Shown here piece after piece: positions 35,601-50,600 of a stretch of 64,000 nt of DNA. The translations under genes were made by a program, and so were the position numbers. Source of the stretch: Agapetus fuscipes (taxonomy: Eukaryota; Arthropoda; Insecta; Trichoptera; Glossosomatidae); NCBI GenBank assembly GCA_951799405.1, contig OX637332.1:16001001-16065000 (forward strand). The letters run 5' to 3'. The number at the start of each line of letters is the position of its first letter. Position 1 is the first letter of the stretch. The notes beneath the pieces were generated by a model. The model searched no databases and was not told the DNA's origin. It saw only the letters and a program-made list of their open reading frames with translations.

Positions 35601-38600
35601 TTGTGTTCCTTGGATTCCAGAAGTCTCCAATTAGATTGTCGGTGTTTGAGGGTATCTGTTTTTGATCCAAAGAATGGAATTAACACAATTGATGTGCCTT
35701 CGTCGAGAATGTTTCCCTCTGTGATATTTAGCAAGGTCAGATTGTGTACTCTTCTTCCTGAAGATAACAGAAGTAAGATTGCCGTTCTACACGCAACTTC
35801 ATAGAGAGAATCTGATCGAGGAGTGTTCCTGACTAGCCAGTCTATCACTATCTGCGGATTCCACACAGGGGACTTAGGAGGGTTGATCTTTACCATTACT
35901 AGTGCTTTTAATGTTTTTAAATTTAATTTCACTAGGAAATCTGAGCTGAGATTCTTTTCCATCATTGCGTTGCAGAAGGTTACGATGGCTGACTTGTGTA
36001 CCAGCATAGTCCTGTATGATAGTTTTTCGTTAATGAACAGTTGCGCTAGATACCTTGCCAATTGATTAGGAGATGGTGTGTTGGGATGGGTATTATTCGC
36101 CAGTATCCAGCGGCACCATCTTTGCCAAGCAGGTTTATATGTGTTGAGTGGGAAGCTCGCCATCCTGACAGGAACAGTCTTTTCTCTTCCGCGTTCCAGG
36201 AATTTAAGATACTGTCCCCAGTCCCAATTTTCCACACTTCCATTTCTAGATCCTGAATCCTGGGTGGTGGATTGCCTGTTGATGTGTTGATTAGTACTGA
36301 CCCCAGGTTCGGTATTTGCATCGGAGGTACGAGTGATCGACGAATTAAGTCTGGTCGCCAGAAGACCCTCTGCCACCTCGGGACCACGAGTAGGTAAGTT
36401 CCGGTCGCCCCGTTTAGGTGCCTCAGGATCCTCGGAATAAGGTTTGGCGGAGGAAATATCCGACCCACATTGTAGAGCCAGTGCCGACTGAAGGCGTTTT
36501 GAAAGATTGCGCATGAGTCTGTGGAGTCTCTGGACATGTAAGTTGAACTCAAGTGTGCCGTGGTGGATACGAACAGGTCTATATCTGGTACTCCGAAATG
36601 ATTGAAAATGGCCTTCGTTGCTGTTGGTAAGAGATGCCACTCTGGAGGGGATCTTCCTCTTGATAGGTGATCCGCGTCTCCGTATCTTCCCGGTAGGTAC
36701 TGCGCTGTTAGCGAGATTTCCCATTGGTCTGCCAGAGTCAACAGATCTCGGGTAAGATTTAGGAGTGTTTTGGATCTGGTGCCCCCTTCCTTGCGGATGT
36801 AGGCGACTACTGTCTTGTTGTCTGATTGTACCAGAATTTCGGAGCCGAAAAGGTCGTGCGCTGTGCGTTGCAGGGTTGCAAAAACAGCGAACAACTCTTT
36901 TCGGTTGGAGTGCTACTTCTTTTGTTGAACGGTCCACTGTCCTGACAGCATCAAGTCGTCCAGAGTTGCTCCCCAGGCTAAGTCTGACGCATCTGTTGTC
37001 AAGAAATGTCCGAAGGTTTCCCTGTGGATGGAACTTGATTCGTTCGCATTCCCTATCCACCACTCTATTTCTTGTAAGCTGTCCTCGGTCATTTGTATGG
37101 ACCCTCTTGGTGACAGGTGCTTCAGTGGCTTGCTCGCTATCTGCAATTGTCTGCAGTGGAGGCGACCTCTTTTCACCATGAAGCTGGCAAAAGTCTTCCT
37201 AGGAACTTTCCGCCAGTTTTAAGGACCATTTTCGAGAAGTCAGTATTGCTCGAAGCGAGTGGCGCAATGCCTCTTGCTTCCGTTCTGAAAGGAATTTGCA
37301 ATTGTTGTGCGTGTCCCGAACGATTCCCAAGTACTCTAATTGTTGAGTGGGGAAGAGCACTGACTTCTGGAGATTTACATACCACCCCAGAGATTGTAGG
37401 ATATCTACTGCTAGATGCGATTGCCGACAAAGATCCTCCTTGGATTGGTTCGCAAGGAGGAAGTCGTCGAGATAAACGATTGTCCGAATACCTCGTCGCC
37501 GCAGTAGTTGGGCTACCCAATTTGTGAGGGTTGCAAACATTCTAGGGGCAGATGAAAGGCCAAAGGGCAGACTTGTCATCTGAAGTAATTCTCCTCGATA
37601 GACCAGTCGCAAAAATCTCCAATGTTTCTGTGCACTTGGGAGATGAAAGAAGGCTTGCGATAGGTCTATTTTCGACAACCAATTGTTTGGCTGCAGAAAC
37701 TCTGGCACTTTGTAGTGGCTATGAGTTTGAACGGAACCGGGTCCAGGAAGAAGTTTAGCGATTTCAGGTTGAAAATCATTCTCGAGGAACGGTCCGATTT
37801 GGGTGTTAGGAACATTTTTGATAAGAAGCTGGGAGATGACTCCGCGGCCTCTATAATGCCGAATTCGGTCATTTCCTTTATTTGAGAGTCCATTTCGGGT
37901 GAAGGACTCGTCTGGTATAGCATTAAGGTCTTTTTGTGTGGTAATATCAGAGGGGGAATTGAGATGAAAGGTATTCTTACTCCGATTATTATCTTCAGGA
38001 TGTGGTTTGGTGCTCCGAGTGACGTCCAAACCTGTAGAGAGGACTTCAAGCATCCTCCGCGAAATGGTTTCTTGTCATTTTCGTGGATGCCTCCTTCTGT
38101 CTCCTTTGAGATTTCCTGACCGTGTGTTATTCCCTGCCCTTTTTCCTCTTGAAGAGAAATTTGGAGCGTCTCTAAGGCCTCGATTGCTTTCCGCAGTGGG
38201 TCGTTGCTGCCCTCGAAAAAACTGATTCCTTTTCTGTACTGGAACGTGCGGTTTCGATGAGGTGCTGGGTTGAGGGCACTGGGTCTTCACTGACAATTTG
38301 TCGGTGGTCCCCACTCTAGAGAAAAAAGACGTGAGACTGTCTTTGCCAAACAAGTGTTCGGTACTCGGCGGGAATTTGTTTAGCCCCTCTCTCACATGCT
38401 CTTCCTTAACATGCCCCAGCACAGCTTTCCTGCGGAACTGGAGGGCCTCTGTCCGCCTCCCCCATACCATCTGGAGGATGTCTTCTGAGACTTTCTGGTA
38501 TGGCGAGTCCAGAGCGAACAGCGTTTTGACCTTTTCGAAAAGGGCTTTCTTCGCCAAGGTCGTGTCGCTCCGGGCTCCCCAGTTGACCAAGGTCTGAAGC

Positions 38601-41600
38601 CCAGACTGGAACTCCTTTTTCTGGATGAGGAGGGCGTGGGACATGGCTGCAAACGACCGCTCGCCTGAATAGGGGAGCTTACGTCGCACTGGCGAAGTTC
38701 ATCGTTCACTGCCAGGTCGACGAACGCCGGTTCTGCCAGGTACTTTTTCTGTACCTCGGCGTACCTTACTCAGGCCCAGTTTTCACCGTCGAAGTGCTGG
38801 AGCCATTGGAGTGCTTCGACCCTGTTGCTCTTGGCCTTGGGGTGAGCTGGTTCTTCCACCGTTGTGGCGGCTTCCTGGAAGCTCAGCAGTAGCTCTTCCT
38901 GGGCCTCCTCATTCTCTTCCAGTCCCGAAGGTTGTTCGAGGAAGTTGCTGGAAGAGTTTCCTGCCGCCGATTCAACGGGATTATCCATAGAACTGGCGGG
39001 CCAGTCGCCGAAAACTGCGTTCGTCAGCATCCCGATGTGGGAAACCAAATAATCTATCCTTGGGTCCAAGACAACCCTCAGCCGTTTCTGACGCCGCGGC
39101 GGTGAACCTGATTCCGAAGTGTCATATCCGCGTTTTAGTGACGCATCACCTGAATCCTGTGAGATTTCGGTGAGAGGTTTCCCTTTATTGTTATCACAAC
39201 TCATAACTTTTTTTGTATAGATTTCTTTGTAAGGTTTTGTTCTTTTTTATATTTAAATGTAATTTATTATTCATATTCCTTGACTTATAGGTTGGTATGA
39301 GGCTGACCACCCATACTGTAAAAAATGGTTCACTTTGCCAATGTCACCCCTGTTTCAGGGAAGGTCAGCAAAAGTTGTGGGGCTTATGTTCATTTGAGGT
39401 TTGGATTTTATTTGTAAGTACACATTCAGCATTTGTAAGCGCGAACTACACTTGTTGGTTTGTGGGCATACATCTGAGAGCTTTAAATGAATATATCCTT
39501 GCAACTTAGATTATAGATAGATTATTATATTATTATTTATAGATTATAACACTGATTTTGATGTTATATAAAGTAAAAACTCCGTTAAAAAACGAAAAAC
39601 TTTTTCGTAAATATGACAGCGTGGCATAACCAACAAAAATACGTATGCGAACTTTTAACCACCACAATTTCACCTGTTTTAGTTTTTAATTGTTCACAAG
39701 GACACAAGATGGTAAAATAACACTCTTTTAAATGTTTTTGCCCAGGAATATTGTCAATTCACTCAAATTTTCGAAGGTAGAATCAACTGACATGTGACCA
39801 CAAGGGGAAAATGACGCTTTATGCCAAATTGCGACCGGGATACGGGGGAACTGGAAATAGGGAAACAGGAAATGGGGAAAAAGCGACCATAGAGTAGAAA
39901 AGTGCCTAAAGTGTAAAAAAGTGCAAATCAAAGACCCAGGAATAGACTAAAAAACCACATAAAAGGGGAAAAGTGATTGTTTCTCTCATAAAATGGACTC
40001 CAGACATCTCTCAGAACACATAATATAACATTACAAAAATATTTTTTCTTTCCTTCAATCAAAATCAAAAGAAATTTCTCCCTTGGATTATAATTTCCAG
40101 TGTAAAATGCTGTAATTGATTTTTTTTCACAATATAATTGTTATGTAAGAATTAACTACCTACCCACCATTATGTTACATTTTTTACTCATTTGTTAAAA
40201 GCATAATAAAAAGTTAGGAAACACAAAGAATAAATTGAGCATACCTGAATGCATTTTGACTTCTTCATGCTTTTCAGTAACGTTTTTCATGTCAGGACAT
40301 TCAGATAATTCAGAAGCTTTTGTGCTTTCACAACCTGAAAGATAAATGGGAATGTAATTTAAATTCAAGTCCTTAATTACACTTTTTCTTGCAAATACAG
40401 CAATGACTTTTATTTTGTAAGAATACGAAAAACATTACTATTCTTTAAAAAATCTCAAATTTAATTATGCAAAGGCTAAACTCAATAATCAATAAATCAA
40501 TAAACATAAAAAAGTATTTTATATTTTAAATAACAATTTAACATTTATTTTTTCACTACTATTCGTACTTACTGTTCACAATCCATTCTTGTCGCTGACG
40601 ATCATAACCTTGCGAACATCTTTGCACATTTGGACACCATGAACACTGCAAAGATAAAAAACAATTACAACACATTTACAGAAAAGGTTATGAAAGAAAC
40701 ATTACTTCGCAAGAGATCAATAAATTAGCAAAGATTTTGAGTGTTTAGTATCTTCTAAGTTAGATAGAGAGGGAAACAATTGTTCAAAAATTATTGTCGA
40801 TTTTTATCCCTAAAATTTGATTGATTTCTTTGATGGCAGATTGATTGGCATCATTATCAGTAACTTTTCATTAAAATAATTTACTTTCGCATTAAAAAAC
40901 ACACACACAAGAATAAATTTTACAGAGAAAATTCTTAGCAAAAGCTAAAGTTGCTTTCCTCCATTCCAATTAGATTACAGTGAAACATCAGGCACTTTTT
41001 TGGATGCGTGTTTGGAAAACTGCAATGATTCTGTGCTCTTTTAAATCTGAAGAATGTTAGGTACAAAAAACTGCTTATAAACACAATTGCATGAGTAGGT
41101 ATAATAACTGTTTGAATTACCTTAAATCCTGTGTGATGCTGAACACAAGAGGAACAAGAGTTGTATTGCTGACAGGTGGGCAGTGCAGTTAGTGTGATAA
41201 CTGTGTTGTTGACAATGTTATGACTTTTGAAATCTACCTTATGATATTCAAAAATCGTTTTTTGGCGAACCACAGCTAAAAACAACATCCAATTGTTAAC
41301 ACAATATTTATGTACCACATGTAACACAATTGGTAATGAATTATTAACATACGGACACATGCACAGGAGGCCAACAAACGACAAAAGATCCAAATCAGGC
41401 TTTTGCTTGCAAACAATTCAAAAATACCATTAGGTCAAGAAATAGCACAAACAAGGATATACATATATGCATACAGATAAAAAAGGCAACAATGCGTAAA
41501 GATGCATTTCACTTTAGCACATGTCTTAATTTAGTAATTACTATCTACAATGCCATACTTTCAACTCGCATGGTCTTTTTATCTGTTCCCAAAGGCAAAG

Positions 41601-44600
41601 GTTCAATTATTTACTTTACAATGTGTTTGTCGTTATGCAGTGCATGTGCCTGGGTGCAAGTTTAATTGATTTATACCTATCTGGCCTCAATTGGCTTGTT
41701 TAAAGTGAACACTATTTGACTGTCAAACAAAAGCATTACATCTATTAATCTACGTATTACATAAAGAGACAGTCCTATTACGAAGTATTTGCCTGCCATT
41801 TAAATTCACTAGTAAGTGATTTCCAATTATATTACTTCAATTGAATTCAATTCTTTGTATTGATTGGGGTACGCAAAATAGTGAATACACTTTTTCGAGA
41901 CATGAAGACTTCAATTGAATAATGCAATATAATTCACTCTAGTATTTATGAGTGCATTATATTGTATTCATGTAAATTCACATGCAAATTCGCAGGCCAG
42001 TCTAGTTGTCTGAGTGAGTGAAATGAAAATGTATAAACGTGTAGACTCGTTATCAGTAACAGCACATCACTGAATTGTTTTACAATCCGGTCAATCTTGA
42101 GAGTTAAGTGACTAAATCATTGCGCTGATTCTCAGAGTTTGCTAGTTTGAGCCTTGATGCAACCTGGATTTATGATTTAAAAAAAAAAAACTAAAGGGAA
42201 AACGAGCACATAGGGAATCATAATGAAGGGCATCTTCTTAACTGAAACATGATTCCATATATGAATCATTTCAAGATCAAATTAAGGGGCTCGAATGCAA
42301 GACGATGAATCAATAACAATGACTATTGGAGGCATGCTTTAACCTTCCCCAATCTGTGCTAAAAAAATTACACGCGCAACGGTGCTGTGTAGTGACTACA
42401 CGCTCATAAAAGTCGGATTTATGATCGGTAAATGATGTATATTAATAGCTAATCGCTTTAATAAAGTATAATTGAAGTCGAATGAAGAAGTAAATGACAA
42501 TAATTAGTATTTAAATGCTAAAAACATAAAAAATCATCGGCCGATGCCTATATAGCGGACGACAGGTCCACTCTGAGCGAGCGCCTGACAGCGACTGAAG
42601 CGACACCGACACGTGATATGGGGAAGGCGACGGGCGGCGGCTAGCCAGGGAATTTAAACCTTTTGAAATATTTCAGAAAATTAAAAGTTCATAATATGTA
42701 CTAAAATAATGTTAAATTGAACAACAAATGAAAACATTCATAATTATTTCCACATTACTCGTATTATGTTAAAGCACAATAACGAAAATTACGTAAGTTA
42801 AAAGAAAAACATAAAACAATAGAAATATAAAAACCAAATAAAGACAATCTCTAAATTTTATTGCAATTGCTGCAAAAAATGTACTTTTTTTCTATTCTGT
42901 GACTAGCACACACAGTTTTTTTGACAAATAAGACACACTATTGTTTTTCTTTTTTTTAATTGTATGGACAAAATCTACAAATTCTTGAAGGTGGCCGGGA
43001 CACTAACACACTCCTTGTTGATTCGCCCAGCGGATTAGTTGGAATATTTGCATCTGTAACAGCAGTTGCGGGTGATATAATTATGCTGATAATAGGATAG
43101 AACCGTGTCAAAAGGATCATGCTGTTGTTTATGGAATCTAACCATACTATTTTTTCTTCTTATAATATTAGGCTTAGCCAACTCCAAACTAAGTTCTCTT
43201 ACAAAGCATTTTCATTTGCTTCTGTTATTTTTTTTCCTACTCTGGATACTTTTCAATCCAAAATAAATGTGTTTCTACGTATTACACACAAATAATAATA
43301 TAAAATAATGATTACATAGTTATTTAGAAACACATAAAAAAAATACTTACCAAAACAAGAATTTTTGTTTATTTTATTTTCGGAAATAATAAATCACTTT
43401 AGTATCCCTGCAAGTTCCAGCAATATTGAAGAATAAAATACGACTGCAACTGTAGCGACGGAGATGCTCTATTTCGTGTGCTCAAATCGTAGCAAAATAT
43501 GTGAGAGTGAGATGTGAATAGTGTCGCACTCACCACGCAAGCTTTACATGCATGACGCGAGCTACTCACAGCGCCAATGCACAGCGCCTTACGCTGTGTG
43601 ATTGTATTGGTGCCATTTGTTTTATTGTATTGGTGAATTTATTTCCGACTTTTACAAAACAGCTCTGCTGCCCCTTATTAGTGTGGATTATTAAAAAAAT
43701 ATATTTTAATTAAATTCGTAAATGTATGAGGGAGGAATACCTAGAATCTGAGCTCCATGTAAATTATATTTATAGAGATATTAAAGATTATAATAAGCAA
43801 GTGTACTGCCTACACTGCATAGGGGAGGGAAGGTTAAATACAAATTACTAGAAAAAAAATACAATGTTGCAACTAGGGAATGCAATCTTGCAGAATAATC
43901 GCAATCTCGGTATTTGCGAGATTATGTAAATCCGATCTCGGGAGATCTCGGTATTTGCAAGATCTCGCATTTAGTGGCCACATGGTTACATTTTTTTTTC
44001 TAAAAAGTGTCATTTTGCTTTAGGTTGACAAGGAAAGTATATTAAAAAAACTTTTATTGTGACTTTTTTTTTTATAGAATCAGAAAGACAAGCTAATCAG
44101 AATCATAAAAAAAAAATTAATACGTTTATCAGTTAACTCATGGCAAGGATTTTTGAAAATAAAACTCCTTAGAAGCACAGAATGTCAATCGTGGCATCAG
44201 ATAATCTGCTTCTTACGTGAGACTATACGTAGCCTGCTGAAGAAAGTGCCCTCTCAGATTCGACGCTCGTCGGCACTATTGTCACCAGACTATCATAGGC
44301 ATACTGTAAATATCTTCCTCTTGATCCGCCATATTCAAAGAGATTCATTTCTTTTTTGATGTTGGATTCTAGGGTTGACATAGAAGTGTGCATTGGAACC
44401 GGAGTAGAGCGTTTACAAGATTTCAGGGTATTTTCCAACTCTTCCTGAAGTGATTGGTTAAAGAGCCGCCGCTGTGCTTAAAGCTGCAAGTTTCTAGCAG
44501 CAACTGCAGAGAGTGGCACGTCATCATCTTTGTCGAGTTGCATTAACACAGAAGTAGATTGGGTAGGTGTAGGAGCAAGAGAGGCAACACCAACAGCATT

Positions 44601-47600
44601 GCGTCCACCCGCGTCGTCATTCGCGCGCTGATAGCACACGTGGCGCGCTGTCGCTTGATCTCGCAAATCTTGCGAGATCTCGCACTGTTTTCGATGCGAG
44701 ATTGGTCTTTCAAGATTGATGCGAGATCTCGGTATACCGAGATTGCATTCCCTAGTTGCAACAATCTAATGCTGTTTTCCTCTCTGAGAACACAATAGGG
44801 AACATGTAGGAAGTATCATGCCGAAGTTAAAGTAGATTTTTTTAACACGTTCGCGGACACACGAAATGTGAAGTAGGCTAGAATAAACACACTTATTTCA
44901 TCATCTCAAATTGTTTACTATAATTTTTTTTTTTTTTCGACATCCAGGGACGCAACGGCTATTGCCGTGTTCTTTGGATTTCTGTAGGGACGCACGAATG
45001 CTACATGTATGCAAGTTCTAACAGAAATAGTCGTTTCGTCCCTAGTAATAACATTTTATTACGACAGCTATTACTGTTTCATCCAGTCCTAGACAAGCTC
45101 ATAGAGCGGCTATAACTGTTTCGCCCGCGAACGTGTTAAATACTGACAGACCAATATATATTTTTTTGCTTCAATGTTCACTTAGAAAAGCCAAATTTTT
45201 ATTTTATAAGCTATCACAATTTTTCTTTAGTTTCATGTTTTTTTATCACAATTTATATTAATACTGTTACGATTTTGGGGTTCAAAAGTCTTTCAATTAA
45301 CAACACTGGTCTTCACAATTTATAATTTATGTTACAATATTTACAATAATGTTTGTATTTATTTCACAGTTGGCCTTCCCTTACTATGTGTTTGGTTATT
45401 CACCAGTCAACAGATATATGTCAACTACTCTCCTGGCAAGCAATAAGCGTCTTATATACCCTTAACAGTATTCTCTAGAAACTATATTCGCTAGACAGTT
45501 CCAGAATTAAGGAAAGATTCAAGTAGGTACGTAGTAATCATTATTTCTAGACGCTTCAAGTACTTTATTTAATTATTCCTACCCACACATACTTATGAGT
45601 CTGATACTTAACACTACCATTACATTTACATAACAATACAAACCATGACTTTTGGAAGCTCAAGAAAATTAATAATTTCTCTTAACAGGTATCATTAAAA
45701 TACCTAGATCTCCTTTCTAAGTACATAGGACTTAGGCAAATAACTTGAAAATACATGCTGATTTAAATTACATGAAGAGAAGTGCAATAAAGTGACTTAC
45801 TGACAGCATCCACAATGAATGCATCGCTCAGACCAACTTTCACAGGGTGACGGGTCTCATTTATTGACTCTATGGGTATGGGGATGGTCTTGTACGCAAA
45901 GACTATGTCTCCGTTTGCATATAATGTGGTGGCAAAGGTAAAGACACCACTTGTGGAGTTCTCTTGGAGGAAAACATTCTCCCAAACCACGGTGAAGGAT
46001 GATGTACCTGTAAGATAAAAAAACAATATAATCTTATATATAAAAAAGGACAGGGTATTTGCGTCTGTTTTTTTCGAATTTGCAAAAATGTTTTTCTACA
46101 AAGTGTTTCTATTGACAAACTGAACTAACGCTGTGTTCCAGAATTTTTGGTGTTTGTTTGTTTGTTTGTTTGTTTGTTTGTATATTTGTACCATTATAGG
46201 CGCCCAGACCGTTCGCAGCACGATGCTGAAATTTTGCACACCCCCATAAAGTCTTAGTGGCTAAACAACTGTCAGGGTCCGGATGACGTCACGTGCATAT
46301 TTCGTATACCTGCGATACAAACTGAACATTAAAATCATGCCGCTGGCGGCCATTTTGAATTTAAAGACTTCCTATTCGAAACAGTAATGTGTCTTAGTAA
46401 TTTTAACAACTTTTGGAAGAAACTTTTTCGCAAAAAGTAAATTCTTCAAACAAAATTTGTAAATACCTACATAGAAAAAAATAAAAAATAATAACTTTCA
46501 GGTAGCACAACGGGCGCATGCATAATGTTGGAACATTGAAATTTGGCAGGTCTCCCAATCAAAAACAGATTTAAATATTTTCAAAAGTACAACAAAATAC
46601 ATGAAGTTTTAAGAGTAGCTGCCATACATTTTTTTTTGGTTTCGTCAATATTTAACACTCTTCTGGCGTTCATTTTAAAATTCTGGAAGTTCATTCTCAA
46701 TGATCAAGTTTGTCTTGCTAAAGTCAACATTTTTTGAAAGAAAACATTTTTCAATGACAAAGTTTTTCGAACAAAATTTTGAAAAACCTGATTTTCACAA
46801 AAAAGTCAAAATTATAAGTAAAAAAATCAACTATTTTGATGCTACACTTACAATTATAATTAAGCAAAATGTAATGATATGTAATAGGGCAATCACGCGA
46901 AGTGTATATTTTGCATACCCGCTATACAAACTAAAAAAATATATTGCTCTGCAGGCGGCCATTTTAAATTTATAGGCCTCATACTCGAATTTAAAATGCA
47001 TTTTAGTAAACCCCATAAATGTTGGAAGAAACTTTTTTTCTACGGCAAATTTCTTTGAACAAATATTTAAAAAGTAAAATTTCATACAAAGTGTCTTCTT
47101 ATATATAAAAATAAAAAAAGTTAAAAAGTTTCTTTTTTTTTAATTTTCAAAAGTCATTTTTTTCTTAGAGTTCTGTCGATGGGTCGAACGTTTTCCCATA
47201 CTTAGATTTTTTGTAGATTGAGAGTTTAGGCATTTTAAGGTATCTTCAGGTACCAAGCAGTATCAGACACTAAAATATCGTGAAAAGTATCACAAGCAGT
47301 TTTAAGATGTCAAAAGATAATTCAGAGCAGGATGAGCAGTTTGAAGGCATTTCATGACAATAAGAGCAGCTGGAACAATCTAAAAACAAAAGCACCAGTA
47401 CCAACAAAACAATGCCGTATGGCAAACGCAGTCATGTTTCATGCCACTATAAGACAATTGCAAGCAACACAGGTACGCTTAAGATACCATTACCAGCAAA
47501 ACGAAAAAGAGCAAAAAAGACAAGTTATCCACTTAAATGATAATCAACGGGAAGAGCATCATTATAAACCATCACCAGAAAAATAAAGAGCAGAAATAAA

Positions 47601-50600
47601 AAGCAGGATAAGGACTTCAGCACCTACACAACAATAGGAAGTAGCACAATCAGGCCTGGGATTCTACCATAAAACTGTCCACTTTTTTGTTGTTGTTGTT
47701 GGTCAGTTCTCATTTATCTTTTAAAAATCAAAGCAAGGGTAAAGTGTGCTGGCGAAGCCGGAATTTAAACTGCCCGTAGGGCCTAGCAGCCAACCGTGCG
47801 AGAGCGCGGTTTGGTCTGCTAGTATATTTATAAAAGGAAAAAATAAAATTATGCATTGAGTACCATTTCTTGGGAATAGACTCATAAAATGAAGTAATAC
47901 TAGATGGTATCACAAATCGCATGCAAAAGTCATTATTAGTGCAAATTCAGCAAAGCACATATTCAAGTATTTTTGGTTTAGCTTAGTTTTGGCCCAATTT
48001 AAGCAAAACACATATTTAAGTATTTTTGGTTTAGCTTAGTTTTGGCCCAATTTAAGCAAAGCACATATTCAAGTATTTTTGGTTTGGTTTGGTTTTGGCC
48101 CAATTTTAGCAAAGCGCGTATTCAAGTATTTTTGTTTTTCATCCTAACTTTCATACTGATTTCTTCCATGAAATATCTTGTTGAGTGTATATAAAATCTA
48201 TAAAATTATCTCTCTCCAACTCATGCAAGATTGATTGAATTATATTTTTCAACTTAAAGGGATTGAATTGAAATTCAAATGATGGACCTTTGACATGTGT
48301 GCAAGATAAAATAAAAATGAATTCTCCCCTTATACCCCGTAGGTGTGAGCTCTTCTCTAAGGTTGCTGATCATAGCAAATATCAAAAGATTGCATTTCAC
48401 TCACAAGCTACAAGGCGATTAAAAGCAAAGCAAAGTGGTATAGCTATTGGCTTATATTTGCTGGTATTGTTAAGTAATTTATCTACAGTGTAAAGACCAA
48501 CCTAATGACTCGACTAACTGTGGCATTAGAGTGCAATGTTAGCATAAAATACACCGCAGGGCATCATTTATATTTTAAAAAATACAGACATGACATTGTG
48601 CTCCTTTTTTGTATATTTTGAATTGGAATTTTTATTTACAAATGTGAAAACAAACATCCTCAAGGAAAAATAATACAACAAGTTGCAGCAATCATTTCTG
48701 ATACTCTTGATGGTGATTGAATCCTAAACCTCTGGCTTTCAGCCAGAGTTACACAAGCATTTTACCAACACAGGCATTGACCAGATGCCAGACCAAGACC
48801 CTTCTTTATCCCTAGTATAAAACACAAAGTAAATTCCCCACATTTGCATAAAACAAACAAAACTGTGTCACCACAAAATCAGTCACTAGGGATGTTGTTG
48901 TATGTTTTATACAGTTTTCTATTTACACGATAGTAGGGTATATACACAATGTTTAATACTAGGGATACTTGAAATTGATTACTTTGTACTGTTCTCCTTC
49001 TGTAATAAAATTATGCTTACTGCTAATCACACAAAAAAACATATTGTTTCATAGTTGATTATTCAGTTCAAGGCTATTATGAGCAAATTTTTAACATGCT
49101 ATAAAAAAATATTTCTTTGCAATAATAAATAATATAAATAAATTTTAGAATTGTTCTCAGAAAAATAATAAAAACAGTGGGACTCTCAATTAGCTCTGCA
49201 TTGATGGATAATACTTTTATTGTTTTACAATACCTTAAGATTTACTGCAAACATAAGTCGCATTTATTCAACCTTTAAATTATACACCTATTATGTTGAA
49301 ACTATGCAGCATGTTAAAACTAATATTATATTTATAATAAATAAAATGTTTCATTTTCCGCTATACTTTGTATTTAAAACAACGTACAAACTTGTTTCCA
49401 AGCAAAACAGGTTTAAAAAATAAAAATAAGCCATACCTAAATTTAATCTTATTAAAGAAACTAAAGTGGTACACCTTGTCATCAATTTATCTATAAAGTA
49501 CGCAACAGCTACCGATTAAGGAAGTCATTCATCATCAAACTGGAAAACGAACAAGTAATGTTTCTTCAGTACAAATTTTTGATGTACCTTTAGATCAAAG
49601 CACAGCTGCTGGTCAGTGAACAAAACGCCATCTTGAAAGTCGTCAGTTAACTAACTAAATTTACTGGCAAAATTTGGCGAGTTCAGTATTACTAAAATTT
49701 AACTAAAATTCCATTTTAGTTAACTTAACTAAACTTGAAAATACCCGGCCCCAGTAAGCGTATGCAAAAATGCAATGAAAAAAAATGCAACTAAGCTACA
49801 CATATAGTGTAACTTCTTGTCGCTTTATCCCCAAGGGGGTCGCACGTGGCAGAGCCTATATATTTATACAGGTAAGGGGGCCAGCCATTTCACCTACCAG
49901 CCAACCACTTCAGTAAAGTGGGGAGTTTCCCAGCTTCCGAGGGGGCTGGTATTCATTCTTGTGAAGGCTGAGTAAACCTTGCCGGATTTTTTATTTTAAG
50001 GTTTGAAATAAACACCGAAACGGGAAATCATTTCTGACACCCTCGGCGGGATTCAAATCCGAGCTCTCGGCATAGAATGCAAGCACTCTACCAACTGAGC
50101 TATCGACCGGCACGCTAAGCTAAAAATTGCTTAAAATAAATAACTAAAAAAATATCTGTACTAATGCTACTTCCATATACACACCTGTTTCAGAAGAAGG
50201 CAGCAAAAGTGCAAGATTACAGATAGATGCTATCTTTTGCAAAAAAGAAGAATGTAATTCCTAGAGTTTAAGTTACGCTTATAATCTTAAACATACCACT
50301 CCTTTTCCTGTTTACTTTCAGTTGAAAATACAAATTAAAGCCTAAAGCGCATGCGAGATTGTACATATTCACCATAGCATGAAGTAATAGCAGTGTGCCG
50401 TAATAATCAAGTCATTTTTGTCTCTCTCAATGTGGAAATTCATAAATTGTATACAAAGCAAAAATATATCTCACGGCAATAAGTTACGCTCTATGTGTAG
50501 CTTGTAAACATGTAGTGTAACTTATTGCAAGGTTGTCTCCGAAGAGGTTGGTTGCATGTGGCGAATGGAACCTATTTATTTTTACAGATAAGGGAGCCGA

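Larger units (their letters stand above)
34858..40024 (-). mobile_element. DIRS-type retrotransposon copy C, nearly complete
   Basis: 5.2-kb minus-strand element in the long PLXDC intron with all parts in order: 5' inverted terminal repeat (about 39833-40024), leader, gag, RT, RNase H, tyrosine recombinase, internal complementary region (about 35095-35250) and 3' terminal repeat (34858-35080). No target-site duplication is visible, as expected. A truncated non-LTR copy is inserted in its leader at 39208-39545. A few frameshifts and stops disable it, but most of the reading frames are preserved. It serves as the reference for the rearranged copy B. Confidence 0.88.

Noticed and set aside
36200..37063. 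N-terminal half of the 601-codon minus-strand frame of DIRS copy C
   Set aside because: It is the wrong phase of the RNase H region; the conserved RNase H residues are read in the neighbouring frame.
47332..47586. Captured gene fragment in the Helitron
   Set aside because: The 84-codon frame is rich in Gln, Lys and Asn from A-rich sequence and has no recognisable domain.
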